The notes below the pieces were generated by a model. It did not search any database. It had not been told where the DNA came from and worked only from the letters and a program-made list of their open reading frames with translations. 64,000 nt of DNA, taken from NCBI GenBank assembly GCA_016704275.1, contig JADJAK010000002.1:558001-622000 (forward strand). The letters are read 5' to 3'. The position numbers and the translations under genes were made by a program. Positions 1 to 8,955 of this stretch are shown here, piece by piece; the first letter of the stretch is position 1, and each line of letters starts with the position of its first letter. The DNA comes from Gemmatimonadota bacterium (GTDB taxonomy: Bacteria > Gemmatimonadota > Gemmatimonadetes > Gemmatimonadales > GWC2-71-9).

Positions 1-1171
1 CCTCGTCCGAGAACTCCAGCACGCACCCCTCGGCCGCCACCAGCGCGGCGTACTGCCGCGTGAGCGAATTCTCCGGCTCGGTGAGGATCCGGACGAAGTC
101 CTTCTCGGTCAGCGGCTCCAGCTCCACCCGGATCGGGAAGCGCCCCTGCAACTCCGGGATCAAGTCGCTCGGCTTCGTCACGTGGAAGGCGCCCGCCGCC
201 ACGAAGAGGATGTGGTCGGTCCGCACATGGCCATAGCGCGTCTGCACCGTGCTCCCCTCGACGATCGGGAGGAGATCGCGCTGCACACCCTGCCGCGACA
301 CGTCAGGCCCGCTGGTTCCCTTCTCGCCGGCGATCTTGTCGATCTCGTCGATGAAGACGATGCCGTGATTCTCGACCCGGTCGAGCGCCTCGGAGACGGT
401 GTCGTCCATGTCGACCATCGCGCGCAGCTCCTCGTCCTCGAGGATCCGCCGCGCATCGGGCACCTTCACCAACCGCCGCTTCGGCTTCTTCGGCAGCATG
501 TCCATCAGCCAATCGGCAAACGACGACTCCGGCGCATCCATCCCGTCCGGCGCACGCATCGCGTCGGGGTTCGGATAGTTCGCCGGCATCACCTCGACCT
601 CGACTTCCCTGTCGTCGAGCTTCCCGTCGAGCAGCATCGCCTTGAGCTTCTCGCGCGACGCCGCCTGCCGCTTCGCGAGCGCGGCATCATCAGCATCGCC
701 ATCGCTCGCGGGCAAGAGCAGGTCGAGCACGCGCTCGATCGCCCGCTGCTCCGCCTGCGGAAAGACCTCGTCCTCGCGCTCGGCGCGCACCAATGAAATG
801 GCCGCGTCGACCAGGTCGCGGATCATCGCCTCGACATCGCGACCGACGTAGCCCACCTCGGTGAACTTCGTCGCCTCGACCTTTACGAACGGCGCCCCCG
901 CCAGCCGCGCCAGCCGCCGAGCGATCTCCGTCTTGCCCACACCCGTCGGACCGATCAGGATGATGTTGCTCGGCGTGATCTCGTCGCGGATCCCCTCGGG
1001 CGCCTGCCCGCGGCGCCAGCGGTTCCGGATCGCGATCGCAATCGCCTTCTTCGCCGCCCCCTGCCCGACGATGTAGCGGTCGAGCTCCGCCACGATTTGG
1101 CGCGGTGGCAGCTCCTCCAGCCAGGGCAGCGGCGGGGGCAATTCAGCGTCGGGGGTCGGGGGAGTCGTCAT
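1..1171 (-). CDS. hslU: ATP-dependent protease ATPase subunit HslU (3' end cut by window edge)
   Basis: AAA+ unfoldase that forms a ring on the HslV peptidase and feeds it unfolded proteins in the cytoplasm. Translating the minus strand from the ATG at 1171 gives a Walker A motif GPTGVGKTE, the HslU signature following it (KVEATKFTEVGYVGRDVE), the family-specific I domain, and Walker B IVFIDEIDKIAGEKG. About 390 residues are visible; the sensor 2 region and C-terminal tail that docks into HslV lie beyond base 1. The proline-rich N-terminus (MTTPPTPDAELPPP) is longer than in E. coli, but the next typical element (LPPRQIVAELDRYIVGQ) is intact. hslV lies upstream on the same strand, separated by a 289-base repeat-filled gap, so cotranscription is likely but the spacer is unusual. 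Identity is certain from the motifs. Confidence 0.96.
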   Translation of the reverse strand, partial: MTTPPTPDAELPPPLPWLEELPPRQIVAELDRYIVGQGAAKKAIAIAIRNRWRRGQAPEGIRDEITPSNIILIGPTGVGKTEIARRLARLAGAPFVKVEATKFTEVGYVGRDVEAMIRDLVDAAISLVRAEREDEVFPQAEQRAIERVLDLLLPASDGDADDAALAKRQAASREKLKAMLLDGKLDDREVEVEVMPANYPNPDAMRAPDGMDAPESSFADWLMDMLPKKPKRRLVKVPDARRILEDEELRAMVDMDDTVSEALDRVENHGIVFIDEIDKIAGEKGTSGPDVSRQGVQRDLLPIVEGSTVQTRYGHVRTDHILFVAAGAFHVTKPSDLIPELQGRFPIRVELEPLTEKDFVRILTEPENSLTRQYAALVAAEGCVLEFSDE

Positions 1172-1188
1172 GCGGGGAATCTAGCCTC

Positions 1189-1459
1189 GGGGCGAACGGC
1201 GAACGGCGAACAGCGAACGGCGAGCAGCGAGGGCAGGTGTTATCCTGAGCGGAGCGGCGGCGCAGCCGACGCGCAGTCGAAGGACCTGCTTCGTTGCGAA
1301 TGGGTAAGAGGTCCTTCGACTCCGCCCGCTTCGCGGGCTCCGCTCAGGATGACAACACCGGGGGCCCGGCTTCGCTCAGGATGACAATACCGGGGGCCCG
1401 GCTTCGCTCAGGATGACACGAGTCAGCAGTTCGCCGTTCGCCTCTCGCCGTTCGCAGTC
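1189..1459. repeat. Heptamer tandem arrays flanking a dispersed palindrome between hslV and hslU
   Basis: The gap starts with tandem 7-bp units GAACGGC (variants GAACAGC, GAGCAGC) and ends with the reverse complement GTTCGCC array immediately before the hslV stop. Between them lies a copy of the dispersed palindrome: left arm TATCCTGAGCGGAGCG to GTCGAAGGACCTG (about 1241-1289), right arm AGAGGTCCTTCGACT to CTCAGGATGACAA (about 1308-1354). The end of the right arm (GGGGGCCCGGCTTCGCTCAGG) is then tandemly repeated twice more with small changes. All of it is seen directly. The whole gap can fold into one long hairpin within a hslVU transcript. It has no plausible coding content. Confidence 0.85.
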
Positions 1460-1460
1460 G

Positions 1461-2003
1461 CTACTGCGGCAACTCCAAAATCGTCAGACTCGTATTCGTA
1501 TACACGCAGATCTCCGCTGCAATCCCCAGACTCCGCTCGACGATCTGCCGCGCCGAGAGGCGCTCGTCGGGGAGGAGGGCGCGGGCGGCGGCGAGGGCGT
1601 AAGTGCCACCGGAGCCGACAGCGAGGATACCGTCGTCGGGCTCGATCAGTTCGCCGGTCCCGCTGAGCAGGAAGACGTGGTCGAGATCGGCGACGACCAG
1701 CAGCGCCTCGAGCCGGCGCAGGTAGCGATCGCTGCGCCAATCCTTGGCCAGCTCCGTCGCCGCGCGGGTCAGGTTGCCGGGGTAGCGGTCGAACTTCTCC
1801 TCGAAGCGCTCGAAGAGCGTCAGGGCGTCGGCCACCGACCCTGCGAAGCCGGCGAGGATTCGCCCGCCCTTGAGCGCCCGGACCTTCACGGCGTGTCCCT
1901 TCATGATCGTGTCGCCGATCGAGACCTGGCCGTCGCCGCCCAGGGCCAAGCGGCCATCCTTCCGGACGGCTAGGATTGTCGTACCGTGAAAAGTCGTCAG
2001 CAT
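1461..2003 (-). CDS. hslV: ATP-dependent protease peptidase subunit HslV
   Basis: Threonine peptidase of the HslUV (ClpYQ) complex, a bacterial relative of the proteasome beta subunit. From the ATG at 2003 the product has 180 residues, the usual size. The short propeptide MLTTFHG precedes the expected mature N-terminus TTILAVRKDG, so Thr8 is the predicted nucleophile; the conserved GDGQVS and KGHAVKVR stretches follow, and GSGGTYALAAARAL is near the C-terminus. The open frame continues upstream to 2168, but only the start at 2003 puts the catalytic Thr at the expected place. The start overlaps the divergent glycosyltransferase start at 1986 by 18 bases. hslU follows downstream on the same strand. 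Confidence 0.95.
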   Translation of the reverse strand: MLTTFHGTTILAVRKDGRLALGGDGQVSIGDTIMKGHAVKVRALKGGRILAGFAGSVADALTLFERFEEKFDRYPGNLTRAATELAKDWRSDRYLRRLEALLVVADLDHVFLLSGTGELIEPDDGILAVGSGGTYALAAARALLPDERLSARQIVERSLGIAAEICVYTNTSLTILELPQ

Positions 2004-3308
2004 CGTCTCTGGCCCGTCCTCGTGGTGGTGCTGATCGTCGGCGCCATGGCGCTCCGCGCGGCGACCCTGCTCCGTTACGACCTCTGGTATGACGAACTTT
2101 ACTCGGTATTCACGGCTTTGGGCGACCTCCCCCAGCTCTGGGCGTCGGCCGTGGCCGACCGGGTCCACCCTCCGCTCTTCTATCTGACCCTCTGGGGCTG
2201 GCTCAAGCTGGTCGAGCCGACCCCGGCCGCGCTCCGCCTCCTCCCCCTCGGTCTCTACGTCGCCGCGATCCTCGCCAGCTGGTGGGCCGCGGCCGCGCTG
2301 TCACCGAGGGGCCGTGCCGTGACTGCCCTCGCCGTGGCGGTCTCGCCGATCGTCTTCGAGGCCGGCGCCGAGTTGCGGGGGAACATCCTGCTGGTGACGC
2401 TGCTGGCGCTCGCCATCGGGGCCGTGCGCCGCCTCACGACGCCCGAGGGCCATCGGCCGGCCGATCGCGCCATCCTGGTCGCCGCGGCAGTCGCGGCCAC
2501 CTGGACCCACTACTTCGCCTGGCCGAGTGTCCTCGCGGTGGTCCTGATCCTCGCCCGTCGGGGTCGCTGGCGCGATGGTCTGCTGGTCGGTGGCGCCGCC
2601 GTGCTCGCGGCGATCCCCTGGGCCGTCGCACTCGCCGCCAAATCTCGCAGCACCGTCGGCATCCAGCTCGCGTGGAGCCATCCGCCCACGCTCCACGATG
2701 CGCTGCTCCTCCCCGGCACGATGCTCGCCGATCGCACGCCAGCGATCGCGATGGCCGTCGCCGCACTGCTTGGCTGGCTGCTCCTCGCGAACGCCGTGCG
2801 CACGCCGGCCCAGCGCGATCTCGCCCTGCTGGTCGTCGCCCCGCCAGTGGCCATCCTCGCCGGCGGGCTGGTCTTCGGCGTCGGGCTCTGGGACCCGCGC
2901 TACCTGATTGGCGCTGTGGTGCCGCTGGCGTTGCTGATCGGCGAATGGAGTGACACGCCGCATCGCGGTGCCGCGCTCTCCACCGCGGCCGTCCTCGCCC
3001 TCTCCGCGTGGGGTGCCTTCACCCCGGCAACCTGGCGACTGCCTTGGCGCACCGTGACGGAGACGCTGCTGACTCGCGCGCCTCGGCAGCCCATCTACGT
3101 CTTCGACGGCTTCACTGCCCTGCCGCTCCGCTACTACGCCCGCATGGCCGGCGAAGCACTCGCCGTCCCCGAGATCAAGCAGTGGCCCGACGGGGCGACG
3201 CCGGCCGGTTGGCTGCTGCTGCGTCCGAGCAGCTTCCCAACCGGGCCGAGCGCGCCGGAGCGACTGCGAGCGGCAGGGCGGGTCATGCCGTCGCTTCGCT
3301 CAGGATGA
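1986..3308 (+). CDS. GT-C family membrane glycosyltransferase (ArnT/PMT-like)
   Basis: Polytopic inner-membrane protein of about 440 residues. The first membrane segment (residues about 7-29) is followed by LRYDLWYDELYSVF, the acidic Asp-Glu loop typical of GT-C transferases that use polyprenyl-phosphate sugars, then VHPPLFYLTLWGWL. Several further hydrophobic helices follow. The GTG at 1986 is chosen because the ATG at 2046 would cut the first membrane helix; this start overlaps the divergent hslV start. The C-terminus ends in VMPSLRSG, which is translated from an arm of the dispersed palindrome, so the last residues and stop codon are repeat-derived. Sugar and acceptor cannot be told from sequence. 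It stands alone, away from the other glycosyltransferases of this window. Confidence 0.8.
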   Translation: MKSRQHRLWPVLVVVLIVGAMALRAATLLRYDLWYDELYSVFTALGDLPQLWASAVADRVHPPLFYLTLWGWLKLVEPTPAALRLLPLGLYVAAILASWWAAAALSPRGRAVTALAVAVSPIVFEAGAELRGNILLVTLLALAIGAVRRLTTPEGHRPADRAILVAAAVAATWTHYFAWPSVLAVVLILARRGRWRDGLLVGGAAVLAAIPWAVALAAKSRSTVGIQLAWSHPPTLHDALLLPGTMLADRTPAIAMAVAALLGWLLLANAVRTPAQRDLALLVVAPPVAILAGGLVFGVGLWDPRYLIGAVVPLALLIGEWSDTPHRGAALSTAAVLALSAWGAFTPATWRLPWRTVTETLLTRAPRQPIYVFDGFTALPLRYYARMAGEALAVPEIKQWPDGATPAGWLLLRPSSFPTGPSAPERLRAAGRVMPSLRSG

Positions 3309-3343
3309 CAACCCTGTGGCACCCCTCACCCCTCACCCCTCAC
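3293..3343. repeat. Half palindrome arm plus CCCCTCA heptamers between two convergent genes
   Basis: A single right arm of the dispersed palindrome (GCTTCGCTCAGGATGACA, 3293-3310) is followed by three tandem CCCCTCA heptamers (3322-3342). The left arm is absent. The arm supplies the stop codon of the glycosyltransferase ending at 3308, and the heptamers supply the stop codon of the convergent recombinase gene at 3326-3328. Confidence 0.75.
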
Positions 3344-4273
3344 CGTCTTCCCTCTCGGATGCGCATCCCGATACACCTGCTTCAACCGCTCCACCGACGT
3401 ATGCGTGTAGATCTGCGTCGTGCTGAGCGAGGCATGGCCGAGCAGCTCCTGCACCGCGCGCAGGTCGGCGCCGCCATCCAGCAAGTGCGTGGCAAAGGTG
3501 TGCCGCATCGAGTGCGTCACCATCCCGTCGGCGCCGATCGCGTCGTAGAAGCGGTGCATCCGCCGCTGGATGGTGACCGGCGAGAGCCGCTTGCCGCGCC
3601 GCCCAACAAACACCGCCGGTTTGTCGGCACCCGGCAGGCGGATCACGGTCTCGCGCAGGTTCAGGTATTGCCGCAGCGCTCGTGACGCGCGCGCACCCAG
3701 CGGGACGATCCGCTCCTTGCGCCCCTTGCCGACGACCTTGACCTGATCGCTGAGCAAGTCGAGCCGATCCAGGTCCAACCCACGCAGCTCCGAGAGCCGC
3801 AGCCCCGACGAATAGAAGAGCTCCAGCATCGCGAGGTCGCGCACGTCGTCGAGTTCGCCCGACGCCGCCTGCTCCTCGGCAAACGCAAAGAGCCGGGTGA
3901 TCTGCTCCTGCAGCAGATAACCCGGCAGCCGCTTCTCCAGGCGCGGCAACTTCGCCGCGCGGATCGCGGGGATGTCGACGTCGTGGTGGACGTGGAGCCA
4001 CTTGTAGAAGGAGCGGATCGCGGAGAGGGTGCGGGCGGCCGAGCGCCGAGCCAGGCCGCGGCGTTCGAGTTCGCCGAGGAAGCCGCGGAGCGCGAGGCGG
4101 TCGACCTTTTCGAAGCTCCACGCCGCCCCAGCCGCGCGGCGCGTCAGGAATTCGGTGAAGGCGTCGAGGTCGCGGCCGTAGGCGACGAGGGTGTTGGGCG
4201 ATTGGTCACGCGCCTTCTCCAGGTGCTCGAGGAACTCGCGCACCAGGGGCACTCTCACAGGGTGGACCGCCAT
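3326..4273 (-). CDS. xerC: Tyrosine recombinase XerC/XerD
   Basis: Site-specific recombinase that resolves chromosome dimers at dif during division. With the ATG at 4273 the protein has 315 residues, normal for XerC/D. An N-terminal SAM-like core-binding domain (about 5-95) precedes the catalytic domain. All active-site residues are visible: Arg159 in SSGLRLSEL, Lys183 in GKGRKER, His254 and Arg257 in THSMRHTFATHLL, His280 in LLGHASLSTTQ and the nucleophile Tyr289 in IYTHT. The frame is open to 4495, but the upstream part reads as non-homologous sequence inside trmFO. The start overlaps the trmFO end by 19 bases, in line with a topA-trmFO-xer operon. Choosing XerC over XerD is not secure without a tree. 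Confidence 0.92.
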   Translation of the reverse strand: MAVHPVRVPLVREFLEHLEKARDQSPNTLVAYGRDLDAFTEFLTRRAAGAAWSFEKVDRLALRGFLGELERRGLARRSAARTLSAIRSFYKWLHVHHDVDIPAIRAAKLPRLEKRLPGYLLQEQITRLFAFAEEQAASGELDDVRDLAMLELFYSSGLRLSELRGLDLDRLDLLSDQVKVVGKGRKERIVPLGARASRALRQYLNLRETVIRLPGADKPAVFVGRRGKRLSPVTIQRRMHRFYDAIGADGMVTHSMRHTFATHLLDGGADLRAVQELLGHASLSTTQIYTHTSVERLKQVYRDAHPRGKTVRGEG

Positions 4274-5550
4274 GCCGCAAAGTCCTGCCGCGCGCGCTCC
4301 ACCGCCCGCGCCTTCCGCTCCACCTTCGTCGCACGCCCCTCGATCGGATCGAGGAGGCCGAAGTTGGCGTTCATCGGTTGGAAGTGCGCCGGCTCCGCCT
4401 CCTGCAGGTAGCGCAGCAACCCGCCCAGCATCGTGCTCGGCGGCGGCACGCTCGGCGCCTCGCCATGGAGCACCCGCGCCAGGTTGATCCCGCACAAGAT
4501 GCCGGTCGCCAGCGACTCGGTGTATCCCTCGACGCCGGTGAGTTGCCCCGCGAAGAAGAGCGCGGCGCCATCCTTCACCTGCAACGCGGGGCCGAGCGCC
4601 GCCGGCGCATTGAGGTAGCTGTTCCGGTGGATCGAGCCATAGCGGAGGAATTCCGCCTCGGCCATCCCCGGAATGGTGCGGAAGACCTTCTGCTGCTCAG
4701 GGATCCGTAGCCGCGTCTGGAACCCGACGAGGTTCCACATCTGCCCCGCCTTGTCCTCGCGCCGGAACTGCACCACCGCATACGGCTCGCGATTGGTCCG
4801 CGGATCGTGCAGCCCGATCGGCTTCATCGGCCCGAAGCGCAGCGTTTCGCGGCCGCGCTTCGCCATCTCCTCGACCGGCAGGCAGCCTTCGAAGTACGGC
4901 ACCTCGTCGAAGGCGTGGCCCTGGAACTGGTCGCCCGCCACCAGCGCGTCGATGAACGCCTCGTACATCGCCTTGTCCATCGGGGCATTCAGGTAGTCGT
5001 CGCCGTCGCCCTTCCCCCAGCGACTGAGCGCGTAGAGCTGGCTGTGGTCGAGGGAGTCATGCGAGACGATCGGCGCGATCGCATCGAAGAACGCCAGCGC
5101 GCCGGTGCCGAGGCGCGTGCTGATCGCCGTGGCCAGCGCGTCGGAGGTGAGCGGGCCGGTCGCCACGATGCCGACCTCGGGCAGCGCCGTCGCTTCCTCG
5201 CGCACCACGGTGATCCGACTCGACGCCTTGACGCGCGCATCGACCAGCTGCGAGAAGACCTCGCGGTCGACCGCGAGCGCGGCGCCGCCGGGAACGCGCG
5301 CTTCGTCGGCGCAGGGCAACAGCTGCGAGCCCAGGTCGCGCAGCTCCTGCTTGAGAAGGCCGTGCGCGTTCTGCAGCTCGATCGACTTGAAGGAGTTGCT
5401 GCAGACCAGCTCGCCGAGGCGGTCGGTCTGGTGCGCGGCAGTCTTCACCACCGGCCGCATCTCGACCAGGGTGACATCCACGTCGCGTGCGGCCAGCGCG
5501 AGGGCCGCTTCGCAGCCCGCGAGCCCGCCACCGATGATGGTCGCCTTCAT
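4255..5550 (-). CDS. trmFO: Folate/FAD-dependent tRNA (uracil-54)-C5-methyltransferase TrmFO
   Basis: Makes ribothymidine at position 54 of tRNA using methylene-tetrahydrofolate and FADH2, unlike the SAM-dependent TrmA. The 431-residue product opens with the dinucleotide-binding fold KATIIGGGLAGCEAALALA and the family block VVKTAAHQTDRLGELVCSNS, and has QLTGVEGYTESLATGILCG near the C-terminus, all characteristic of TrmFO rather than MnmG. Its ATG overlaps the topA stop as ATGA and its end overlaps the recombinase start. The order topA-trmFO-xer is also common in Firmicutes, where codY/hslUV often follow; hslVU being next door here fits that conserved neighbourhood. Confidence 0.95.
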   Translation of the reverse strand: MKATIIGGGLAGCEAALALAARDVDVTLVEMRPVVKTAAHQTDRLGELVCSNSFKSIELQNAHGLLKQELRDLGSQLLPCADEARVPGGAALAVDREVFSQLVDARVKASSRITVVREEATALPEVGIVATGPLTSDALATAISTRLGTGALAFFDAIAPIVSHDSLDHSQLYALSRWGKGDGDDYLNAPMDKAMYEAFIDALVAGDQFQGHAFDEVPYFEGCLPVEEMAKRGRETLRFGPMKPIGLHDPRTNREPYAVVQFRREDKAGQMWNLVGFQTRLRIPEQQKVFRTIPGMAEAEFLRYGSIHRNSYLNAPAALGPALQVKDGAALFFAGQLTGVEGYTESLATGILCGINLARVLHGEAPSVPPPSTMLGGLLRYLQEAEPAHFQPMNANFGLLDPIEGRATKVERKARAVERARQDFAAWRSTL

Positions 5551-8267
5551 GTGGCCTTCTTGGCCGTCTTCTTCGCGCTCTTCTTCGCGGACTTCTTCGC
5601 AGCCTTCTTGCGGGGCGCCGCTTTCTTGGCGCCGGTGCGCCCCTTCGCCTTGAGGCTCTTCGGCGCCTTCCCCTTTTCGGCGATCAGCTCCACCGCCGCG
5701 TCGAGCGCGAACGTCATCGGGTCGACGCCCTTCGGCACCGAGGCATTCAAGTCACCGTGCTTCACATAGGGGCCGTACTTCCCTTCGAAGAGCTGCACCG
5801 GCTTGCCGTCAGTCGGGTGCGCCCCGATTTCGCGGATCGGGGTTGCCGCCGCGCGCCCACCGCGGCCGAGCTTCGGTTCGGCGAGCAGCGCCACCGCGCG
5901 ATCGAGCTGCACCGTGAGGACGTCATCGCCGGCCTTGAGCGAGCGGAACTCCGCCTCGCCCTTGCCGAGGTCGTGCAGGATGTAGGGGCCGAAGCGGCCG
6001 AGACCAGCCTTCACCGGACGGCCGCTGACCGGGTGGTTGCCGAGCAGACGCGGCAGCGCGAGGAGCCCGACGGCCATCTCAAGCGTCACCTGCGGCGGCG
6101 TCACGCCCTTCGGCAGCGACGCGCGCTTCGGCTTCTCCTTGCTCCCTTCGACCTGCTGACCGAGCTGCACGTACGGGCCGTACTGCCCGTCGAGCAGATA
6201 GATCGACTCGCCGTTGTCGGGATGCGAACCGAGCGACGCGGGTCCTTCAGCGCGCTGCCGCAGCAACTGCTCGATCCGTTCCGGATCGAGGTCGGCCGGC
6301 GTCGCGTCGGCCGGCAGGTTGGCCTTCACCATCTGCCCGTCGAGCTCACGCTCGATGTACGCGCCGAAGCGGCCGATCCGCACGATCCCTTCCACCCCGT
6401 CGAGGGCGATCGTGCGGCCCTCGTTCGACGGCAGCTTGGCCTTCTCTTCGACCTGCGCCGCGAGGCCTTTCGGTCCCGAGTAGAACTGGCCGAGATACTC
6501 GCGCCACGACTCGTCGCCGCCGGCGATGTCGTCGAGCCGCCCTTCCATCTTCCGCGTGAAGGCGAGGTCGACCAACTCGGAGAAGTGCCGCACGAGGAAG
6601 TCGCTCACGGCAAAGCCGGTGAAGGTCGGCACCAGGGCCTGCCCCTGGGCCACGACGTAGCCGCGCTCCTGGATGGTGCCCAGGATCGAGGCGTAGGTCG
6701 ACGGACGGCCGATGCCGTTCTCTTCGAGCGCCTTCACCAGCGACGCTTCGGTGTAGCGCGCCGGCGGCTTGGTCTCGTGGCCGACCGGCTCGAGCTCGGT
6801 GCAGGTCGGCGCGTCACCGACCTTCAGCGGCGGCAAGGGATTGTCGCGATCCTCGAGCGCCGCATCCGGGTCGTCGGAGCCTTCGACATACGCGCGGAGG
6901 AAGCCGGGGAAGTCGGTGCGAATGCCGCTCGCCTTGAACCGTGCCTCGCCGACGACGATCTCGGCGGTCGTGCTGGTCTTCTTGGCGTCCTTCATCTGCG
7001 AGGCGACGGTGCGCTTCCAGATGAGGGAGTAGAGCGCGAGTTCTTCGCCGCCCAAGCGCGTCTCTTCCGGCGTGCGGAAGGAGGAGCCGGCGGGGCGGAT
7101 CGCCTCGTGCGCTTCCTGCGCGTTGGCCACCTTGTTGGCATAGACGCGCGGGGCGGGCGGGAGGTACTCGTCGCCGTAGAGGCGCGTCACGTTGGCGCGC
7201 GCGGCCTGGATCGCCTGATCCGACAGTGCCGTCGAGTCGGTTCGCATGTAGGTGATGTAGCCGTTCTCGTACAGCTTCTGCGCCACCTGCATCGTCCGCC
7301 GCGCGCCGAAGCGCAGCTTGCGGTTGGCTTCCTGCTGCAGCGTCGACGTCGTGAACGGTGCATACGGGCGCAACGTGCGCGGCGTCTCCTCGACCGACTC
7401 GACGCGCCACGGCGCATCCTTGAGCCGGGCCACCAGCGCGCCGGCCTGCGCCTCGTCGAGCAGAAGGACGTCCTTCCCCTCGGCAATCCGGCCGGTCTGT
7501 TCGTCGAAGTCCTTGCCGGTCGCGAGGCGCTTGCCGTTCAGCGAGACGAGGCCCGCCTCGAACTCGGCGCTCTTGTGCGCCAGCGTCGCGGTGAGGTCCC
7601 AGTACGAGCCGGTCTTGAAGGCGAGCCGTTCGCGTTCGCGATCGACGATCAGCCGCAGCGCCACCGACTGCACGCGCCCCGCCGAGAGGCCGTTGCCGCC
7701 GACCTTGTTCCAGAGAATCGGCGAGACGGTATAGCCGACGAGCCGATCGAGAATCCGTCGGGTCTCCTGCGCATGGACCAGGTTCTCGTCGAGGTCACGC
7801 GGATGGGCGAGCGCGTCGAGGATCGCCTCCTTGGTGATCTCGTGGAACACCATCCGATGCACCGGCACCTTCGGCTGCAGCACCTCGAGCAGGTGCCACG
7901 AGATGCTCTCCCCCTCGCGGTCTTCGTCGGTCGCGAGGTAGAGGACGTCGGCATCCTTGAGCAGTTCCTTCAACTCGCGGATGGTGCCCTTCTTGTCGGG
8001 GGTCACGATGTAGAGCGGCTCGAACCCCTCGTCGACATTCACGCCGTACTTGGCCCACTTCTGGTCCTTGTACTTCGGCGGAATCTCGGCGGCCTTCCGG
8101 GGCAGGTCCCGGACGTGGCCCATCGAGGCCGCCACCGTGAAGCCCGCCGGCAGGAAGCCGCGAATCGTCTTGGCCTTGGTCGGCGACTCGACGATCACCA
8201 ACGCACGACTGCCCAGCCCTCCGGAGGAGGACTTGGGGGCGGCGCGTTTGGTGGTGCGAGTGGCCAT
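5547..8267 (-). CDS. topA: DNA topoisomerase I
   Basis: Type IA topoisomerase that relaxes negative supercoils. The 906-residue protein has the Toprim domain (VIVESPTKAKTI; acidic LATDEDREGE near residues 110-120), the type IA core with the nucleophile Tyr340 in ITYMRTDS, and GRPSTYASI further on. Instead of zinc ribbons the C-terminal half carries several repeats of the pattern LGxHPxxGxPV...GRFGPYI (around 690-870), as in actinobacterial-type enzymes. It ends in a Lys/Ala-rich tail (KKAAPRKKAAKKSAKK and on) likely to bind DNA non-specifically. The start MATRTTKRAAPKSSS is also basic. It overlaps trmFO by 4 bases and probably leads the topA-trmFO-xer operon. Confidence 0.97.
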   Translation of the reverse strand: MATRTTKRAAPKSSSGGLGSRALVIVESPTKAKTIRGFLPAGFTVAASMGHVRDLPRKAAEIPPKYKDQKWAKYGVNVDEGFEPLYIVTPDKKGTIRELKELLKDADVLYLATDEDREGESISWHLLEVLQPKVPVHRMVFHEITKEAILDALAHPRDLDENLVHAQETRRILDRLVGYTVSPILWNKVGGNGLSAGRVQSVALRLIVDRERERLAFKTGSYWDLTATLAHKSAEFEAGLVSLNGKRLATGKDFDEQTGRIAEGKDVLLLDEAQAGALVARLKDAPWRVESVEETPRTLRPYAPFTTSTLQQEANRKLRFGARRTMQVAQKLYENGYITYMRTDSTALSDQAIQAARANVTRLYGDEYLPPAPRVYANKVANAQEAHEAIRPAGSSFRTPEETRLGGEELALYSLIWKRTVASQMKDAKKTSTTAEIVVGEARFKASGIRTDFPGFLRAYVEGSDDPDAALEDRDNPLPPLKVGDAPTCTELEPVGHETKPPARYTEASLVKALEENGIGRPSTYASILGTIQERGYVVAQGQALVPTFTGFAVSDFLVRHFSELVDLAFTRKMEGRLDDIAGGDESWREYLGQFYSGPKGLAAQVEEKAKLPSNEGRTIALDGVEGIVRIGRFGAYIERELDGQMVKANLPADATPADLDPERIEQLLRQRAEGPASLGSHPDNGESIYLLDGQYGPYVQLGQQVEGSKEKPKRASLPKGVTPPQVTLEMAVGLLALPRLLGNHPVSGRPVKAGLGRFGPYILHDLGKGEAEFRSLKAGDDVLTVQLDRAVALLAEPKLGRGGRAAATPIREIGAHPTDGKPVQLFEGKYGPYVKHGDLNASVPKGVDPMTFALDAAVELIAEKGKAPKSLKAKGRTGAKKAAPRKKAAKKSAKKSAKKTAKKAT

Positions 8268-8282
8268 TGGGATGCCTGATGG

Positions 8283-8363
8283 AAAGTCGTGAGACGTGAA
8301 ACGTGAAACGGTGTCATCCTGAGCGAAGCGACCCGAAGGGGCGCGCAGTCGAAGGACCTCTAA
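8283..8363. repeat. GTGAAAC heptamers plus left arm of the dispersed palindrome upstream of topA
   Basis: Three tandem 7-bp units (GTGAGAC, GTGAAAC, GTGAAAC) are followed by the palindrome left arm GTCATCCTGAGCGAAGCG through AGTCGAAGGACCTC. No right arm follows. The rest of the gap up to the aroK stop (8364-8434) shows nothing I can name. Confidence 0.75.
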
Positions 8364-8434
8364 CTGCCCCTAAATACCCCACCCCGTCGCCTTCCGGCAA
8401 GTGCCATCACCGCAAGTTATGTCTTTTCAACGCC

Positions 8435-8932
8435 TTACCAGCCGCCGTATTGCCTCGCCGCGACCACGATCGATTCGGCGGCGGCAGCAGGGGCCGCACG
8501 CCCCACGGCAACCTCGACGCCGGCCAGTCGGTACCAGCGTTCCCGCTCGACCAGCAGCTCCCGCAACGCCGCATCAGGATCGCGTCCCTCCAGCAACGGT
8601 CGACCCCCCTGGGCGGCCACCCTTCGCGCAGCATCGGCCGGATCCAGCGACATATATAGTACGAGTGCGAACGGCTCGGCTTCGAGGAGGTTGCCGGGCT
8701 GGGCAATCCACCCCCCACCGGCAGCGATCACCTGCGGCCCGTCGGCCAGGGCCGCCGCCATCGCCGCCCGCTCACGCAGCCGAAATCCCGCCTCACCTTC
8801 CTCGGCCCAGATCTCTGGAATGGTGCGTCCCGCCTCGGCGACGATCAGGTCGTCGAGGTCAGACCAGCGTGCCCCCAGCGCGGCGGCCACCAGCGGGCCG
8901 ACGGTGCTCTTCCCCGCCCCCGGAAGGCCCAC
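8435..8932 (-). CDS. aroK: Shikimate kinase
   Basis: Phosphorylates shikimate in the common aromatic pathway. The Walker A motif GLPGAGKST is at the very start of the GTG-initiated frame, followed by SDLDDLIVAEAG (substrate and Mg-binding Asp pair), FRLRERAAM (shikimate-binding Arg) and IAAGGGW (Gly-rich substrate loop), then a lid with GGRPLL. The GTG start at 8932 leaves out the first beta strand that normally precedes the P-loop (residues LILV). An in-frame CTG at 8957-8959, overlapping the aroC stop and preceded by GGAGGAGGAG, would restore it as a 174-residue protein; I give the canonical GTG coordinates but consider the CTG start plausible. Directly downstream of aroC, consistent with a two-gene aro operon. 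Confidence 0.9.
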   Translation of the reverse strand: MGLPGAGKSTVGPLVAAALGARWSDLDDLIVAEAGRTIPEIWAEEGEAGFRLRERAAMAAALADGPQVIAAGGGWIAQPGNLLEAEPFALVLYMSLDPADAARRVAAQGGRPLLEGRDPDAALRELLVERERWYRLAGVEVAVGRAAPAAAAESIVVAARQYGGW

Positions 8933-8955
8933 CAGGATCAGCGAGCGCGGCGTGC

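Noticed and set aside
1189..1459. CRISPR-like array
   Set aside because: The tandem units are only 7 bases, with no unique spacers and no cas genes; these are short tandem and inverted repeats.
5757..8279. 840-residue open frame antisense to topA
   Set aside because: High-GC shadow: Arg/His/Leu-rich, no motif, fully covered by the well-supported topA gene.
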